64,000 bases of DNA, taken from the NCBI RefSeq assembly GCF_002954685.1, contig NZ_MSCN01000001.1, positions 2,002,429-2,066,428 on the forward strand. Direction: 5' to 3'. Numbering within the stretch: position 1 is the stretch's first letter; each line of letters begins with the position of its first letter. Source of the DNA: Polaribacter porphyrae (GTDB lineage Bacteria; Bacteroidota; Bacteroidia; Flavobacteriales; Flavobacteriaceae). The position numbers and the translations under genes are program-made. Shown here one piece after another: positions 54,739 through 64,000 of the stretch. Under the pieces are notes generated by a model, which did not search any database, was not told the origin of the DNA, and worked only from the letters and a program-made list of their open reading frames with translations.

Positions 54739-56200
54739 AAAAGTTGTTTTTTCTAATGCATACTTTTATAAGTTTGACACAAAACAATGGAAAAACAAAA
54801 CACCTTTTCCTCCTTTAGGTACCATTTATGCTGCTTCTTTTTTAAGAAAAAACGGATTTGAAGTATCTCTTTTTGATACCAATTTTTTAGATTCAATTAC
54901 TTCTTTAAAATCTTTTTTAGAGGATAAAAAACCTTCTTATTTTGTGATTTATGATGATGGTTTTAATTATCTCACAAAAATGTGCTTAACCAATATGCGT
55001 GAAGCTGCTTTTGAAATGATACAAATTGCTAAATCTCTACAAATTCCTGTAATTTGCTCTAGTTCAGATGCTACAGATCATTCAGAAAAATATTTAGAAA
55101 AAGGAGCTGATATTATTATAAAAGGCGAAGGAGAAATTACTTTATTAGAAACTATTACTGCAATTCAAGATAACAAACCTTTAACAGAAGTTGATGGTAT
55201 TATTTTTAAAGATGATGATAAAATCATCAAAAATAAAGCAAGAACTGTTCTAAAAAATTTAGATGAATTACCTCAACCTGCTTGGGATTTAATTGATATA
55301 AATCAATACAAAAAAATATGGAACTCTGGAAAACAAGAATTTACACTAAATCTTGCCACAACAAGAGGATGCCCATACAAATGCAATTGGTGTGCAAAAC
55401 CAATTTATGGAAACAGATACAATTCTCATTCTCCAAAATATATTGTAGAACAAATAAAGTTTTTACAAGATAATTTTAATGTAAAACGTTTTTGGATGTG
55501 TGATGATATTTTTGGTTTAAAACCAAATTGGGTTCAAGAATTTAATCAAGAATTAAAAAAAGAAAAACTTAACATCTCTTATTACATACAAAGTAGAGCA
55601 GATTTATTATTGAAAGAAGATACTATTGATGCACTTGCAGAAAGTGGTTTAGAAGAAGTTTGGATTGGTGCAGAAAGTGGTTCTCAAAAGATTTTAGATG
55701 CAATGGATAAAGGCACAACTGTTGACCAAATTTACACAGCAACAAAATTATTAAAAGAGAAAAACGTTAGAATTGCATTTTTTATCCAATTTGGGTATTT
55801 AACTGAAAATAAAGAAGATATTAACAAAACTATTGCTATGATTCAAGAATTAGTTCCTGATAATATTGGTGTTTCTATATCTTATCCTTTACCAGGCACA
55901 AAGTTTTATGATAAAGTAAAAGACGATCTAAAACTAAAAGCAAATTGGACAGATTCTGATGATTTAGATATGATGTTTCAAGGAACTTTTAGTTCTAAAT
56001 TTTACAAAAAACTACAACGTTTTGTGCATAAAGAGTTTCGAAAAAGTCAAGCAAAAATATTTGTGAAACAACTTTTTAAAAGCCCTAAATCTTTAAATTT
56101 TAATAAATTAAGAACTATTTTATTGTATGGATATTATGCACCTACAGCAATAATTGATAAAATAACCTTGCAAAAATTAGAACAGTTAAATGCAAAATGA
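54707..56200 (+). CDS. B12-binding-domain radical SAM protein, copy 1
   Basis: About 497 residues from ATG 54707 (a GTG 18 nt upstream is in frame but less likely). N-terminal Rossmann-type domain with PPLGTIYAASFLRKNGFEVSLFDTNF and IIIKGEGEITLLE, as in cobalamin-binding radical SAM proteins. The iron-sulfur site is RGCPYKCNWCAKPIYG (Cys222, Cys226, Cys229). Such enzymes methylate or rearrange lipids, sugars or antibiotics. It has a sister two genes downstream, with a methyltransferase between them. A conventional cobalamin DxHxxG motif is not seen, so B12 binding is uncertain. Confidence 0.85.
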   Translation: MASTLPEKLHKKVVFSNAYFYKFDTKQWKNKTPFPPLGTIYAASFLRKNGFEVSLFDTNFLDSITSLKSFLEDKKPSYFVIYDDGFNYLTKMCLTNMREAAFEMIQIAKSLQIPVICSSSDATDHSEKYLEKGADIIIKGEGEITLLETITAIQDNKPLTEVDGIIFKDDDKIIKNKARTVLKNLDELPQPAWDLIDINQYKKIWNSGKQEFTLNLATTRGCPYKCNWCAKPIYGNRYNSHSPKYIVEQIKFLQDNFNVKRFWMCDDIFGLKPNWVQEFNQELKKEKLNISYYIQSRADLLLKEDTIDALAESGLEEVWIGAESGSQKILDAMDKGTTVDQIYTATKLLKEKNVRIAFFIQFGYLTENKEDINKTIAMIQELVPDNIGVSISYPLPGTKFYDKVKDDLKLKANWTDSDDLDMMFQGTFSSKFYKKLQRFVHKEFRKSQAKIFVKQLFKSPKSLNFNKLRTILLYGYYAPTAIIDKITLQKLEQLNAK

Positions 56201-56978
56201 TTTTGACATAGCTGCCATAAATTATGATGCTGTTTTTACCAATTCAACTATTGGTAAAGCACAGAGAAATCAAGTTTATAAACATTTACAAAACACGTTA
56301 AACTCAAAGTCAAATCAACATATATTAGAATTAAATTGTGGTACAGGAGAAGATGCTAATTATTTTAATAATTTAGGTCATATTGTTACTGCTACTGATA
56401 TTTCAAAGAAAATGATTGAGGTTTCTAAACAAAAAAATAAAAATTCTGATATTGAATTTAAACAACTGAACATCAAAGAAGTAAATCAATTAAAAAACAA
56501 AAAAAAGTTTGATATCATCTTTTCTAATTTTGGAGGATTTAATTGTTTATCAAAAGAGGAAATTGCAAGTTTTTTTTCATCAGCAAAAAAAATATTGAAT
56601 CAAAAAGGAAAAATTGCTTTAGTAATTATGCCTAAAAACACAGTTTGGGAAAGAATCTATTTTTCTTTAAAAGGTGATTATAAAAAAGCAAAAAGAAGAA
56701 ATACAAATAATTCGATTAGAGCAAATGTTGATGGTATAAATGTAAAAACTTGGTATTTTAATCCAAAGGAAATTAAGACAATTGCTGACGGTTTTTCTGT
56801 AAAAAAAATAAAATCAATTGGTCTTTTTGTGCCTCCTTCTTATTTACAATCTTCTTTTTTTGGTAAAAAAGTAATTGTTTCTTTTTTAAATAAATTGGAT
56901 TTTATATTCGGTTTTTCCTTTTTAGCAAAATATGCAGATCATTATTATATAGAACTTCAAAAAAATACAGGTTTATGA
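56190..56978 (+). CDS. SAM-dependent methyltransferase between two radical SAM genes
   Basis: A 262-residue class I methyltransferase. SAM site LELNCGTGEDANYFNNLGHIVTATDISKKMIEVSK, then the post-II motif FDIIFSNFGGFNCLS. C-terminal part has hydrophobic, possibly membrane-associating stretches (FSFLAKYADHYYIELQ). It overlaps the first radical SAM gene by 11 nt and the second by 4 nt (ATGA), so the three are translated as a unit and may modify the same lipid-type substrate. Confidence 0.85.
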   Translation: MQNDFDIAAINYDAVFTNSTIGKAQRNQVYKHLQNTLNSKSNQHILELNCGTGEDANYFNNLGHIVTATDISKKMIEVSKQKNKNSDIEFKQLNIKEVNQLKNKKKFDIIFSNFGGFNCLSKEEIASFFSSAKKILNQKGKIALVIMPKNTVWERIYFSLKGDYKKAKRRNTNNSIRANVDGINVKTWYFNPKEIKTIADGFSVKKIKSIGLFVPPSYLQSSFFGKKVIVSFLNKLDFIFGFSFLAKYADHYYIELQKNTGL

Positions 56979-58357
56979 GTATTGTTTTAACGCACGCATA
57001 TTATCTGTTTGAAGATAAAAAAGAGCAAAAAATAATGAAACCTTATGCACCTTTAGGTTTACTCTATATTTCATCATATTTAGAAAAAAATAATATAAAA
57101 AATGATGTTTTTGATGCTACTTTTTATTCTTATGAAGAACAATTAAGTTTTATCAACCAAAAACAACCCAAAGTTGTTGCCATTTACACCAATTTAATGA
57201 CTAAATTAAATGTGATAAAATTGGTAAAAGAATTAAGAGAAAATCCTGCTTATGGAAATCCAAAAATAATTATTGGTGGTCCAGATGTAACTTATAATCT
57301 TAAAAATTACTTGAATCTTGGTGCACATTTTTTAATTATTGGTGAAGGAGAAGAAACTACTTTAGAATTGTACAATGCTCTTGTAAATAAAGCTCCTTTT
57401 GATAAAATTTCAGGAATTGCTTATTTAGAAAACGATGAAGCTGTAAAAACAACTGCAAGAATAAAAATGAAAGATTTATCTGAATTGCCTTTACCAAATA
57501 GAAGTGCAATTCCTGTTGATAAATACCTAAAAACTTGGAAAGAAAATCACGGAAAAAGCTCGATGACAGTAAGTACTCAAAGAGGTTGCCCATATACGTG
57601 TAAATGGTGCAGTACTGCTGTTTATGGGCAAAGTTATAGACGAAGACCAGCCAATTTAGTAGCCCAAGAATTAAAATTATTAAAAGAAAAATACAATCCT
57701 GATACAATCTGGTTTGTAGATGATGTTTTTACAGTAAGTCACAAATGGATTAAGAGTTTTCACGAAGAAGTGATTAAACAAAAAGCCATTATTCCTTTTG
57801 AATGTATCACAAGAGCAGAACGTTTAAATGATGAAATTTTACAACTGCTAAAAGAAGCTGGTTGTTATCGAATTTGGATTGGTGCAGAAAGTGGTTCTCA
57901 AAAGATTATTGATAAAATGGACAGACGTGTTGATGTCGATGTAGTAAAAACTGCCATTCAAAAAACCAATAATTTAGGCATAGAAACTGGCACTTTTATT
58001 ATGGTAGGTTATCCAGGAGAAGATGAAAATGACATCAAAAAAACGGTTACTTATTTAAAAGACGCCAACCCAACTCATTTTACAATTACTGTGGCTTATC
58101 CTATAAAAGGGACTTCTTTATATAATGAAATTGAAGAAAAAATAATTGTAAAACCAGACTGGAATTTATCCACAGATAGAGACATCGATTTTAAAAGAAC
58201 TTACTGTAAAAGTTACTATAACTATGCTTTAAAATATGTAATTAATGATGTAAATGCATCAAAACAAAAAAAACAAGGAAATTACTTTAATGCTTTTAAA
58301 ATGAAAACAAAATCGATTTTGGCACAAACTGGAATGAAATTTTTGAAACAACGATGA
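56975..58357 (+). CDS. B12-binding-domain radical SAM protein, copy 2
   Basis: A 460-residue protein with the same domain plan as copy 1: PYAPLGLLYISSYLEKNNIKNDVFDATF and FLIIGEGEETTLELYNAL in the N-terminal domain; iron-sulfur site RGCPYTCKWCSTAVYG (Cys205, Cys209, Cys212); then GCYRIWIGAESGSQKIIDKMDR, which copy 1 also has almost word for word. The two clearly arose by duplication. Its end overlaps the next gene by 4 nt. Confidence 0.87.
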   Translation: MSIVLTHAYYLFEDKKEQKIMKPYAPLGLLYISSYLEKNNIKNDVFDATFYSYEEQLSFINQKQPKVVAIYTNLMTKLNVIKLVKELRENPAYGNPKIIIGGPDVTYNLKNYLNLGAHFLIIGEGEETTLELYNALVNKAPFDKISGIAYLENDEAVKTTARIKMKDLSELPLPNRSAIPVDKYLKTWKENHGKSSMTVSTQRGCPYTCKWCSTAVYGQSYRRRPANLVAQELKLLKEKYNPDTIWFVDDVFTVSHKWIKSFHEEVIKQKAIIPFECITRAERLNDEILQLLKEAGCYRIWIGAESGSQKIIDKMDRRVDVDVVKTAIQKTNNLGIETGTFIMVGYPGEDENDIKKTVTYLKDANPTHFTITVAYPIKGTSLYNEIEEKIIVKPDWNLSTDRDIDFKRTYCKSYYNYALKYVINDVNASKQKKQGNYFNAFKMKTKSILAQTGMKFLKQR

Positions 58358-59475
58358 AAATAAAATTTTACATCTTATTGATTGTATGTATTTCTGTACT
58401 TTTTTCTTGTCTGAAAAAGGTTGACGAAACTCCTGATAATTCATCAAAAATACAGTTAATGTGGAATAAATCTTACGAGAGTGATTCTATGGAAAAAGCC
58501 AGCATAGGCCTGCATTGGTGCTATTCAATAATTGGTGCTAAAGTTCTAAATTCTGTTGTTTTACCTTCAAAGAATTCGGTTTTTACGATAAACATCAATG
58601 AAATTGGTCTTGATGATAATGCTCTCGAAAAAATTAAGATTTTACATACTAAAATTAAAACTACAGAAGAATACAAACTAAAAAACTCAATAGATTTAGG
58701 AAGGTATGTTTCGTTATTAATTGGTTCATCAGAACATTATTATGCCATCACTAATGTACCTAAAAAACTAGATGAAATTTTATCTAATTATACTTTAAAT
58801 GAATCAAAAGGGTATGTAAATAATTCTTCTGTCTCTCTTAAACATAGAATAATAAAATTTTCCAATCAAAAAGACACAAAACAACTTTTTTTATCAGAAG
58901 AAATTGATCCTAAAAATAATACGATTGTTGAGTATGAAACTATAGAAATTATGGAAAATGGGCAGCTAAAATTTGGTGTCTTTGATGCTGATAAAAATAG
59001 AATTAATGCTGCCAATAATAAGCATACAAAAGCTGGAAAACCTGCAAAATGTATGTGGTGTCATGAAAGTAATATCAACCAATTATTTACGCAACAAAAA
59101 GATTTTCCTGAATTTTTAACCCATCTACAACTCAATGATACTTTAATTAAATTTAACAATAGATTAAAAAAACAGCAGAATTTATTGACTAAAGGTGTAA
59201 AATTTAGCAATAAACAAGAGCACACTATGTTAGAATTGGCATACATCACTTTTATGGAACCTTCTGCTTTAAGATTGAGCAATGAGTGGAATATAAGTGA
59301 AGCTGAAGTAAAAAATATGTTGTCTTCGCTACCAACACATCAACACAACGAATTTCCTTTTTTAGGGGTTTTATATGATAGAAAAGATGTAGAAAAGTTT
59401 GCTCCTTATAAAAGTTTAGAGGTTTCTTCTAGCATTAGAGAAGCATCAGAAATTGAAGTTAATTATATTGATTAA
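58354..59475 (+). CDS. Lipoprotein with a single heme-type CxxCH motif
   Basis: A 373-residue protein with lipobox (MKIKFYILLIVCISVLFSC). The motif CMWCHE (Cys233, Cys236, His237) is a possible covalent heme-c site, preceded by NKHTKAGKPAK. No other cytochrome feature is clear; a Met ligand cannot be assigned. The remainder is soluble with a helical C-terminal third. Function unknown. It follows the second radical SAM gene with a 4-nt overlap and abuts the membrane glycosyltransferase gene with no gap, so it belongs to the cluster. Confidence 0.6.
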   Translation: MKIKFYILLIVCISVLFSCLKKVDETPDNSSKIQLMWNKSYESDSMEKASIGLHWCYSIIGAKVLNSVVLPSKNSVFTININEIGLDDNALEKIKILHTKIKTTEEYKLKNSIDLGRYVSLLIGSSEHYYAITNVPKKLDEILSNYTLNESKGYVNNSSVSLKHRIIKFSNQKDTKQLFLSEEIDPKNNTIVEYETIEIMENGQLKFGVFDADKNRINAANNKHTKAGKPAKCMWCHESNINQLFTQQKDFPEFLTHLQLNDTLIKFNNRLKKQQNLLTKGVKFSNKQEHTMLELAYITFMEPSALRLSNEWNISEAEVKNMLSSLPTHQHNEFPFLGVLYDRKDVEKFAPYKSLEVSSSIREASEIEVNYID

Positions 59476-60921
59476 ATGTTAAACAAAATAAAAAATAGCA
59501 TCTTTTTTTTTCCATTCATTACATACACTGTAATAGCTGTTTTTCTTTTTGCACTTATAAGATTTTTCGGTTTTGATGGTCTTTATGGGCAAGACTCTTA
59601 TGAATATTTAAGATATGCAAATGAACTTTACAATTCATTTAATGGAAGTCTAGATGCAAAGGATTATTTTTGGCCTTTATTCTATCCCTTAATTGGTGCT
59701 ATAACTAATTTCTTATTTAATGATATGATATTGACTCTTGGTCTTATTAATATTGCTGCTCTAACAATAGGTTCCATTTACATTCATAAAATCATAAAAT
59801 TACTTTATCAAAAAACCAACACTCAAATTTATTTTATTGTTGTCTGTTTTATCTTTTCTCCAGCAATTTTTACAACTAGCTTGGTTTTAATGTCAGATAT
59901 GTTATCTGCTTGTTTTATAATTATTTCCATATATCACACTTTAAAATTTGATAAACTAAATAATCTAGATAGCTTGTATTATGTCGCCATTTTTGGTGTT
60001 TGTGCAATAATGACCAGATATGCAAGTTTTGTAGTACTTCTTCCATTTACAATTTTAATTTTATTTAAATTATTTCAAAATAAAAAAATGCTTTTACATT
60101 TAATACCAATTCTAGTTATTATAGGTATTTTTTGTATTCCTCATTTTTATATTAAAAATAAAGATGTTTCAGCTTTTTTAAATCATAATTGGCTAAAAGA
60201 ATGGTCTTTACTTAACTTTTTTAAAACCGACTTTATAACAACTGATGGTAATAGCTACAACAGGTTTCCTAATATAATTTATGCTTTTTTTAATGCTTTT
60301 CATCCTAGGTTTTTAATTATTGGGATTGTTTTAATAATTACAACTATTTTCAAAAAATCACTTTTTAAACCTAACAAAACAATATTGAGTGCTTATCTTT
60401 TATACAGTTTGTTTTTAGCAGGAATTCCTTTTCAAAATTCTCGTTTTTTAATTTTAAATTTTGCCTTAATTCTAGTCTTACTGTTTCCTGCATTTGAGTT
60501 ACTTATAACTCATTTTTCGTCTCACAAAAAAGTGATTCATACTAGCCTAGTTTTTCTGTTTTTAATTCAATTTTTTTTATCATTATACGTATTTCATCAC
60601 TTTTATGCTATTAATAAACTTGAGAAAAAAATAGTGAATTTAATGAAGCCTTATCAAAACAAAACACTCTATAGTTTTGATATTGATATTGCATTAAAAG
60701 GAAGAGCGTTAAATTTTGATTTTAAAAATTTATGGATAAAAAAATATGAAAACTACAAATCTGAAGATTTAGTTTTATTCAATTATGAGAAATTTAATAT
60801 TCAATGGACAGGAAAAAACCCTATGTTGAACTGGGAAAATATAGAACGTAATTATAGGCTAAACCTACTAGAAGAAACGCCAGAAGGTTGGAAGCTCTAT
60901 GAAATTCAAAATCCTAAATAG
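59476..60921 (+). CDS. Polytopic membrane glycosyltransferase (GT39/ArnT-like)
   Basis: A 481-residue protein with about ten membrane helices. The first periplasmic loop GLYGQDSYEYLRYANELYN has the acidic Asp-x-x-x-Tyr pattern of GT-C transferases, which use lipid-phosphate sugars. C-terminal soluble part ends in WENIERNYRLNLLEETPEGWKLYEIQ. Immediate neighbour on both sides is a cluster gene. It would act in the periplasm on a glycolipid or glycan. Confidence 0.72.
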   Translation: MLNKIKNSIFFFPFITYTVIAVFLFALIRFFGFDGLYGQDSYEYLRYANELYNSFNGSLDAKDYFWPLFYPLIGAITNFLFNDMILTLGLINIAALTIGSIYIHKIIKLLYQKTNTQIYFIVVCFIFSPAIFTTSLVLMSDMLSACFIIISIYHTLKFDKLNNLDSLYYVAIFGVCAIMTRYASFVVLLPFTILILFKLFQNKKMLLHLIPILVIIGIFCIPHFYIKNKDVSAFLNHNWLKEWSLLNFFKTDFITTDGNSYNRFPNIIYAFFNAFHPRFLIIGIVLIITTIFKKSLFKPNKTILSAYLLYSLFLAGIPFQNSRFLILNFALILVLLFPAFELLITHFSSHKKVIHTSLVFLFLIQFFLSLYVFHHFYAINKLEKKIVNLMKPYQNKTLYSFDIDIALKGRALNFDFKNLWIKKYENYKSEDLVLFNYEKFNIQWTGKNPMLNWENIERNYRLNLLEETPEGWKLYEIQNPK

Positions 60922-60939
60922 CTATTTAAAAAGATATCA

Positions 60940-61989
60940 TTGTATTTTAAAAAATCACATATCGTTTTTTTAACACCAGGTTTTGCTAGATCAGATTCAG
61001 ATTCTACAACTATACCTGCGCTTCAAGTATATCTAAAAAAGCTTAAAAAGCAACTTCCAAACACTAGAATGACATTGATTACTTTTCAATTTCCTTTTGT
61101 TACTAAAAAATACGATTGGAATGGTATCCAAGTAATTCCTTTAAATGGAAACAATAAACGTTACAAAAAATTTTGGACTTGGAAAAAAGCACTAAAAACG
61201 CTTAAAAAATTACATCAACAAAAACCAATCACTGTAATTCATAGCTTTTGGATTGGAGAATGTTCCTTTATCGCTTCTCGGTTTTCAGAAAAGAATAACA
61301 TCAAACATATCAATACAGTCATGGGGCAAGATGCCAATCTTGGAAACAGATATGCAAAATCTCTAAAGAATTCATGCACAGATATTATAACTCTTTCTGA
61401 AAATCAAAAAAATAAATTATTAAAAAATCATAACTTAAAATCACAAATAATTCCTTGGGATTTAGACACAAAAAAATTTCCAAAACTTCAAAAAAGTACT
61501 TTGGATATTTTAGGTGTAGGTTCTTTGAATGAAATAAAAAATTATTCACTTTTTGTAAATATAATTTCAGAATTAGTAAAAAAATTTCCTAATCTTAAAG
61601 TAGAAATCATTGGAGAAGGTGTAAATCAAAAAAAGTTAGAAAAACAAATTATAACATTTAACTTGACTAAAAATATTAAATTGATTGGATTGTTACCAAG
61701 ATTAATGGTTCTTGAAAAAATGTCTGAAGCTAAAATTCTATTACACACAAGTAGTTTTGAATCTTTTGGATTTGTTTTTTTAGAAGCTTTATATGCTGGA
61801 ATGCAAATTGTTTCTTTTGATGTTGGACTTGCAAAACCTACTCTAAAATGGAGAGTTTGTAAAACAGAAAATGAAATGATTGAAGCCTGCAAAAGGTTTT
61901 TAATTGCACCAAAAAAAGAAAAAAATCGTATGAGTTTAATTGAAGAAAAATTTTGTATTTCTTCTTACATAAAATTATATGATGCATAA
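60940..61989 (+). CDS. Glycosyltransferase, GT4 family
   Basis: A 349-residue GT-B enzyme. N-terminal HIVFLTPGFARSDSDSTTIPALQVYLKKL; middle THSFWIGECSFIASRF-like region (IHSFWIGECSFIAS); C-terminal nucleotide-sugar site LGVGSLNEIKNYSLFVNIISEL, ILLHTSSFESFGFVFLEALYAGMQIVSFDVG with the E-x7-E pattern. TTG start at 60940, as no ATG is in place. Overlaps the flippase gene by 11 nt. Confidence 0.85.
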   Translation: MYFKKSHIVFLTPGFARSDSDSTTIPALQVYLKKLKKQLPNTRMTLITFQFPFVTKKYDWNGIQVIPLNGNNKRYKKFWTWKKALKTLKKLHQQKPITVIHSFWIGECSFIASRFSEKNNIKHINTVMGQDANLGNRYAKSLKNSCTDIITLSENQKNKLLKNHNLKSQIIPWDLDTKKFPKLQKSTLDILGVGSLNEIKNYSLFVNIISELVKKFPNLKVEIIGEGVNQKKLEKQIITFNLTKNIKLIGLLPRLMVLEKMSEAKILLHTSSFESFGFVFLEALYAGMQIVSFDVGLAKPTLKWRVCKTENEMIEACKRFLIAPKKEKNRMSLIEEKFCISSYIKLYDA

Positions 61990-63118
61990 ACTATTGCTCA
62001 TAAGCATAAATGCTATTCGTGGATTTTCTGGTCCTATTTTCAATTTTTTAATTGCACTTTTTGCTATTAATTTTTTTGGGAAAGAAAATTGGGGGATAAT
62101 GATAAATGCACTTTTGTCAATTTTCTTAATTGTTTTTTTTATGAGTTGGGGCAATAAAGAATATTTAGTAAGAAAATACAGCACACAACCTTCTAAAATA
62201 TTCAATGCATTCTATTCAAACTTTTTATCAAGAAGCTTGCTGCTTCCTTTATCATTATTTCTATTTTTATTTTTTCCACTTCAAATTGCATTTTGGTGTA
62301 TTCTACTTACCATATTAATACACACATACAATGCACTTGAGAGTTTAATCATTTATAATCAAAAGTTTGGAGTACAGTTTGTTGCAGAAATAATTGCATT
62401 TGGTATTATTCTTTCCAGTATTTTTTTCTTAAAAAACTTCCATTTAAAAACCTTTCTAAAAATCTATTGTTTTGCTTTTTCTGTTAAGCTAATACTGCTA
62501 ATTATCAATTTAAAAATTTGGAAAAAGCCATTTACGTTTACTATATCTAAGAATGAGTTTACAGCTACATTTGGTTTTTTTATGCTTGGATTAAGTGGTT
62601 GGGTAGCTTCTAAAGTTGATTTATATATCGTGAATTTCACAATGCATAAAGAGCAAATTTCTGAATATCAAATTGCAATAACTGCTTTTTTATTAATTCA
62701 ATCTCTATCATATTTTATTATTCTACCTTTTAACAAACACTTTTATAGATTACCAAAAAAAACTATTTATAAAATAAAAAAAATAGTAGCTTATGTGTCA
62801 TTACCATTAGTAACAATTAGCACCCTTTTTGTATGGTATATTTTAGAAAAAATTGCAAAACTAAATTTACCATTAAATTTTTATATTATAGGTGGTTTAT
62901 CTTGCATCCCCACCTATTTTTTTATAGTTGACATTATGGTTTATTACAGAAATAAAAAAGAAAATACAGTTTTAAAAATTAACTTTATAAATGCTTTTTT
63001 TAATTTAATTCTAACCTTTTTATTGATAGAAAAATTAGGATTATTAGGAGCAATTATAAGTGTTTTTATTAACCAATGTAGCATCTTATGCTTTTATAAA
63101 TTCAATTTTTTAAGATGA
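61979..63118 (+). CDS. Polysaccharide flippase-like membrane protein (Wzx/MATE fold)
   Basis: A 379-residue protein with about 11-12 membrane helices, starting MMHKLLLISINAIRGFSGPIFNFLIALFAINFFGKENWG, the usual opening of Wzx-type lipid-linked oligosaccharide flippases. Conserved charges in helix regions (WGNKEYLVRKYS). It ends LLGAIISVFINQCSILCFYKFNFLR. It would move a lipid-linked glycan across the inner membrane. The last 4 nt overlap the methyltransferase start. Confidence 0.78.
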   Translation: MMHKLLLISINAIRGFSGPIFNFLIALFAINFFGKENWGIMINALLSIFLIVFFMSWGNKEYLVRKYSTQPSKIFNAFYSNFLSRSLLLPLSLFLFLFFPLQIAFWCILLTILIHTYNALESLIIYNQKFGVQFVAEIIAFGIILSSIFFLKNFHLKTFLKIYCFAFSVKLILLIINLKIWKKPFTFTISKNEFTATFGFFMLGLSGWVASKVDLYIVNFTMHKEQISEYQIAITAFLLIQSLSYFIILPFNKHFYRLPKKTIYKIKKIVAYVSLPLVTISTLFVWYILEKIAKLNLPLNFYIIGGLSCIPTYFFIVDIMVYYRNKKENTVLKINFINAFFNLILTFLLIEKLGLLGAIISVFINQCSILCFYKFNFLR

Positions 63119-63945
63119 AAATTTTGCACCCAAATAATGATATGCACAGCACATTAGAGGAACTGAAAAGTTATTATTCTGATGGTTTTTATTCTATTAT
63201 TGCTGATAATGAAAAAGAAAAATTAAATATTTTTTTGAATGCTTTTGCAAATCAAAGAAAAGTAAATAATGATTTTATTAATGATAAAAGTTTATATAAA
63301 AATCTACCATTTTCTATGAATACAATTACGTGGAAAGAAAGACAAAAGGACGCAAAAATTATAGCTAAATTAATTGAAAATAGAACTCATTTAGAAATTT
63401 TAGATGTTGGCTGTTGGAATGGGTGGTTGTGCAATTACCTCTCTCAAAAAGGGCATAATTTAACTGGAATTAATTTTTTTAAAGACGAGATTGATGGTCT
63501 AAAATGTTACGAAAATTATGACACAAAATCCATACTATTACAAATGCATGTTGATGAACTATTTAGGATAGAAAAAAAATTTGACATCATCGTTTTTAAT
63601 AGAAATTGGGCTTTTTTTGAAAATAAAACAAAAACTTTATCCATCGCAAAAAAAATATTAAACCCAAATGGAAGAATAATAATTACTGGTTTAGCATTTT
63701 ACAGAAATACTTCAAATATTAAAGATTATTTTAATTACAAAAAAAAAGAATTTAAGAAAAAGTACAATATTTCTTTGTTTTACAAAAAATCTAAAGGGTA
63801 TTTAGATTTTAATGATAAAAAAGTATTAAAAGAAAATAACATCTCTATTTATTCTTACAATGCTTTAAAGAATTTTTTAAAAATTCTATTTCCTAAAAAA
63901 CCAATTATATATTATGGGTTATTTACTAACAAAGTTGAAAAATAA
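63115..63945 (+). CDS. SAM-dependent methyltransferase
   Basis: A 276-residue class I methyltransferase: ILDVGCWNGWLCNYLSQKGHNLTGINFFKDE (SAM motif I with Gly-x-Gly replaced by GCWNG), motif IIVFNRNWAFF, ILNPNGRIIITGLAF. It resembles neither the previous methyltransferase nor an obvious named enzyme. It follows the flippase with a 4-nt overlap and is probably used on the glycan or its lipid carrier. Confidence 0.78.
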   Translation: MKILHPNNDMHSTLEELKSYYSDGFYSIIADNEKEKLNIFLNAFANQRKVNNDFINDKSLYKNLPFSMNTITWKERQKDAKIIAKLIENRTHLEILDVGCWNGWLCNYLSQKGHNLTGINFFKDEIDGLKCYENYDTKSILLQMHVDELFRIEKKFDIIVFNRNWAFFENKTKTLSIAKKILNPNGRIIITGLAFYRNTSNIKDYFNYKKKEFKKKYNISLFYKKSKGYLDFNDKKVLKENNISIYSYNALKNFLKILFPKKPIIYYGLFTNKVEK

Positions 63946-63948
63946 ATA

Positions 63949-64000
63949 ATGATATTTCGTAAATTAAATAGGTATAAAAGTTTATTTTTTTATAAAAACC
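63949..64000 (+). CDS. Start of a further cluster gene (cut by window edge)
   Basis: ATG 63949, 3 nt after the methyltransferase stop, opens MIFRKLNRYKSLFFYKN and runs to the edge. Only 17 codons, so no product can be given; the position and frame suggest a true gene. Confidence 0.45.
   Translation, partial: MIFRKLNRYKSLFFYKN

Overview
The window looks like chromosome of a marine-type Flavobacteriaceae (Bacteroidota, close to Polaribacter/Tenacibaculum in style). The evidence is very AT-rich DNA, promoters of the TTG-N19/20-TAnnTTTG type, few Shine-Dalgarno sequences, several TTG starts, a SecDF fusion, a hypoxanthine phosphoribosyltransferase-adenylate kinase fusion, a short GyrB, BlaI/M56 operons and many small lipoproteins. 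No rRNA, tRNA, transposase, prophage or CRISPR array was seen.

Layout. 1-9.3 kb (minus strand): a cut-off amidohydrolase lipoprotein, a DoxX-like protein, an M28 peptidase, a LAS-type metallopeptidase-like membrane protein with two duplicated TPR membrane proteins, and a plug-less outer-membrane barrel coupled to a 1,000-residue TPR protein. 9.5-12.9 kb (plus): FtsE, two glycosyltransferases (one without a normal start codon) and a 2-oxoglutarate oxygenase. 12.9-16 kb (minus): a tricorn-like protease. 16.1-25.3 kb (minus): a complete trp operon in the order E-G-D-[nuclease, partner, small membrane protein]-C-[hypoxanthine-DNA glycosylase]-F-B-A. It is littered with palindromic repeats and preceded by a leader peptide with three consecutive Trp codons and a terminator.

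25.5-30.8 kb (plus) is the most interesting part. A strong promoter drives a 15-residue leader peptide with ten Asn residues, then an alternative antiterminator/terminator, then gatC-gatA and a gatB::aspS fusion. This reads as an asparagine-sensing attenuator in front of a complete tRNA-dependent asparagine synthesis operon. It stands back to back with the Trp attenuator.

31-43.8 kb holds mostly housekeeping genes: gyrB, an outer-membrane protein and a lipoprotein, mdh, fhs, an unknown protein, secDF, hpt::adk and obg. 43.8-49.1 kb (minus) is a BlaI - two M56 sensor proteases - TPR - lipoprotein signalling operon with a 42-bp double-dyad operator. 49.2-53.7 kb has a DUF456 protein, a PhnA-like protein, rpe, an exonuclease/GIY-YIG fusion and an FAD amine oxidoreductase. 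53.8-64 kb is a tightly overlapping plus-strand cluster (nucleotidyltransferase, two B12-type radical SAM proteins, two methyltransferases, a CxxCH lipoprotein, glycosyltransferases, a flippase), probably for a cell-surface glycan or lipid. It runs off the right edge.

All functional statements rest on reading motifs by eye; no database search or folding program was run.
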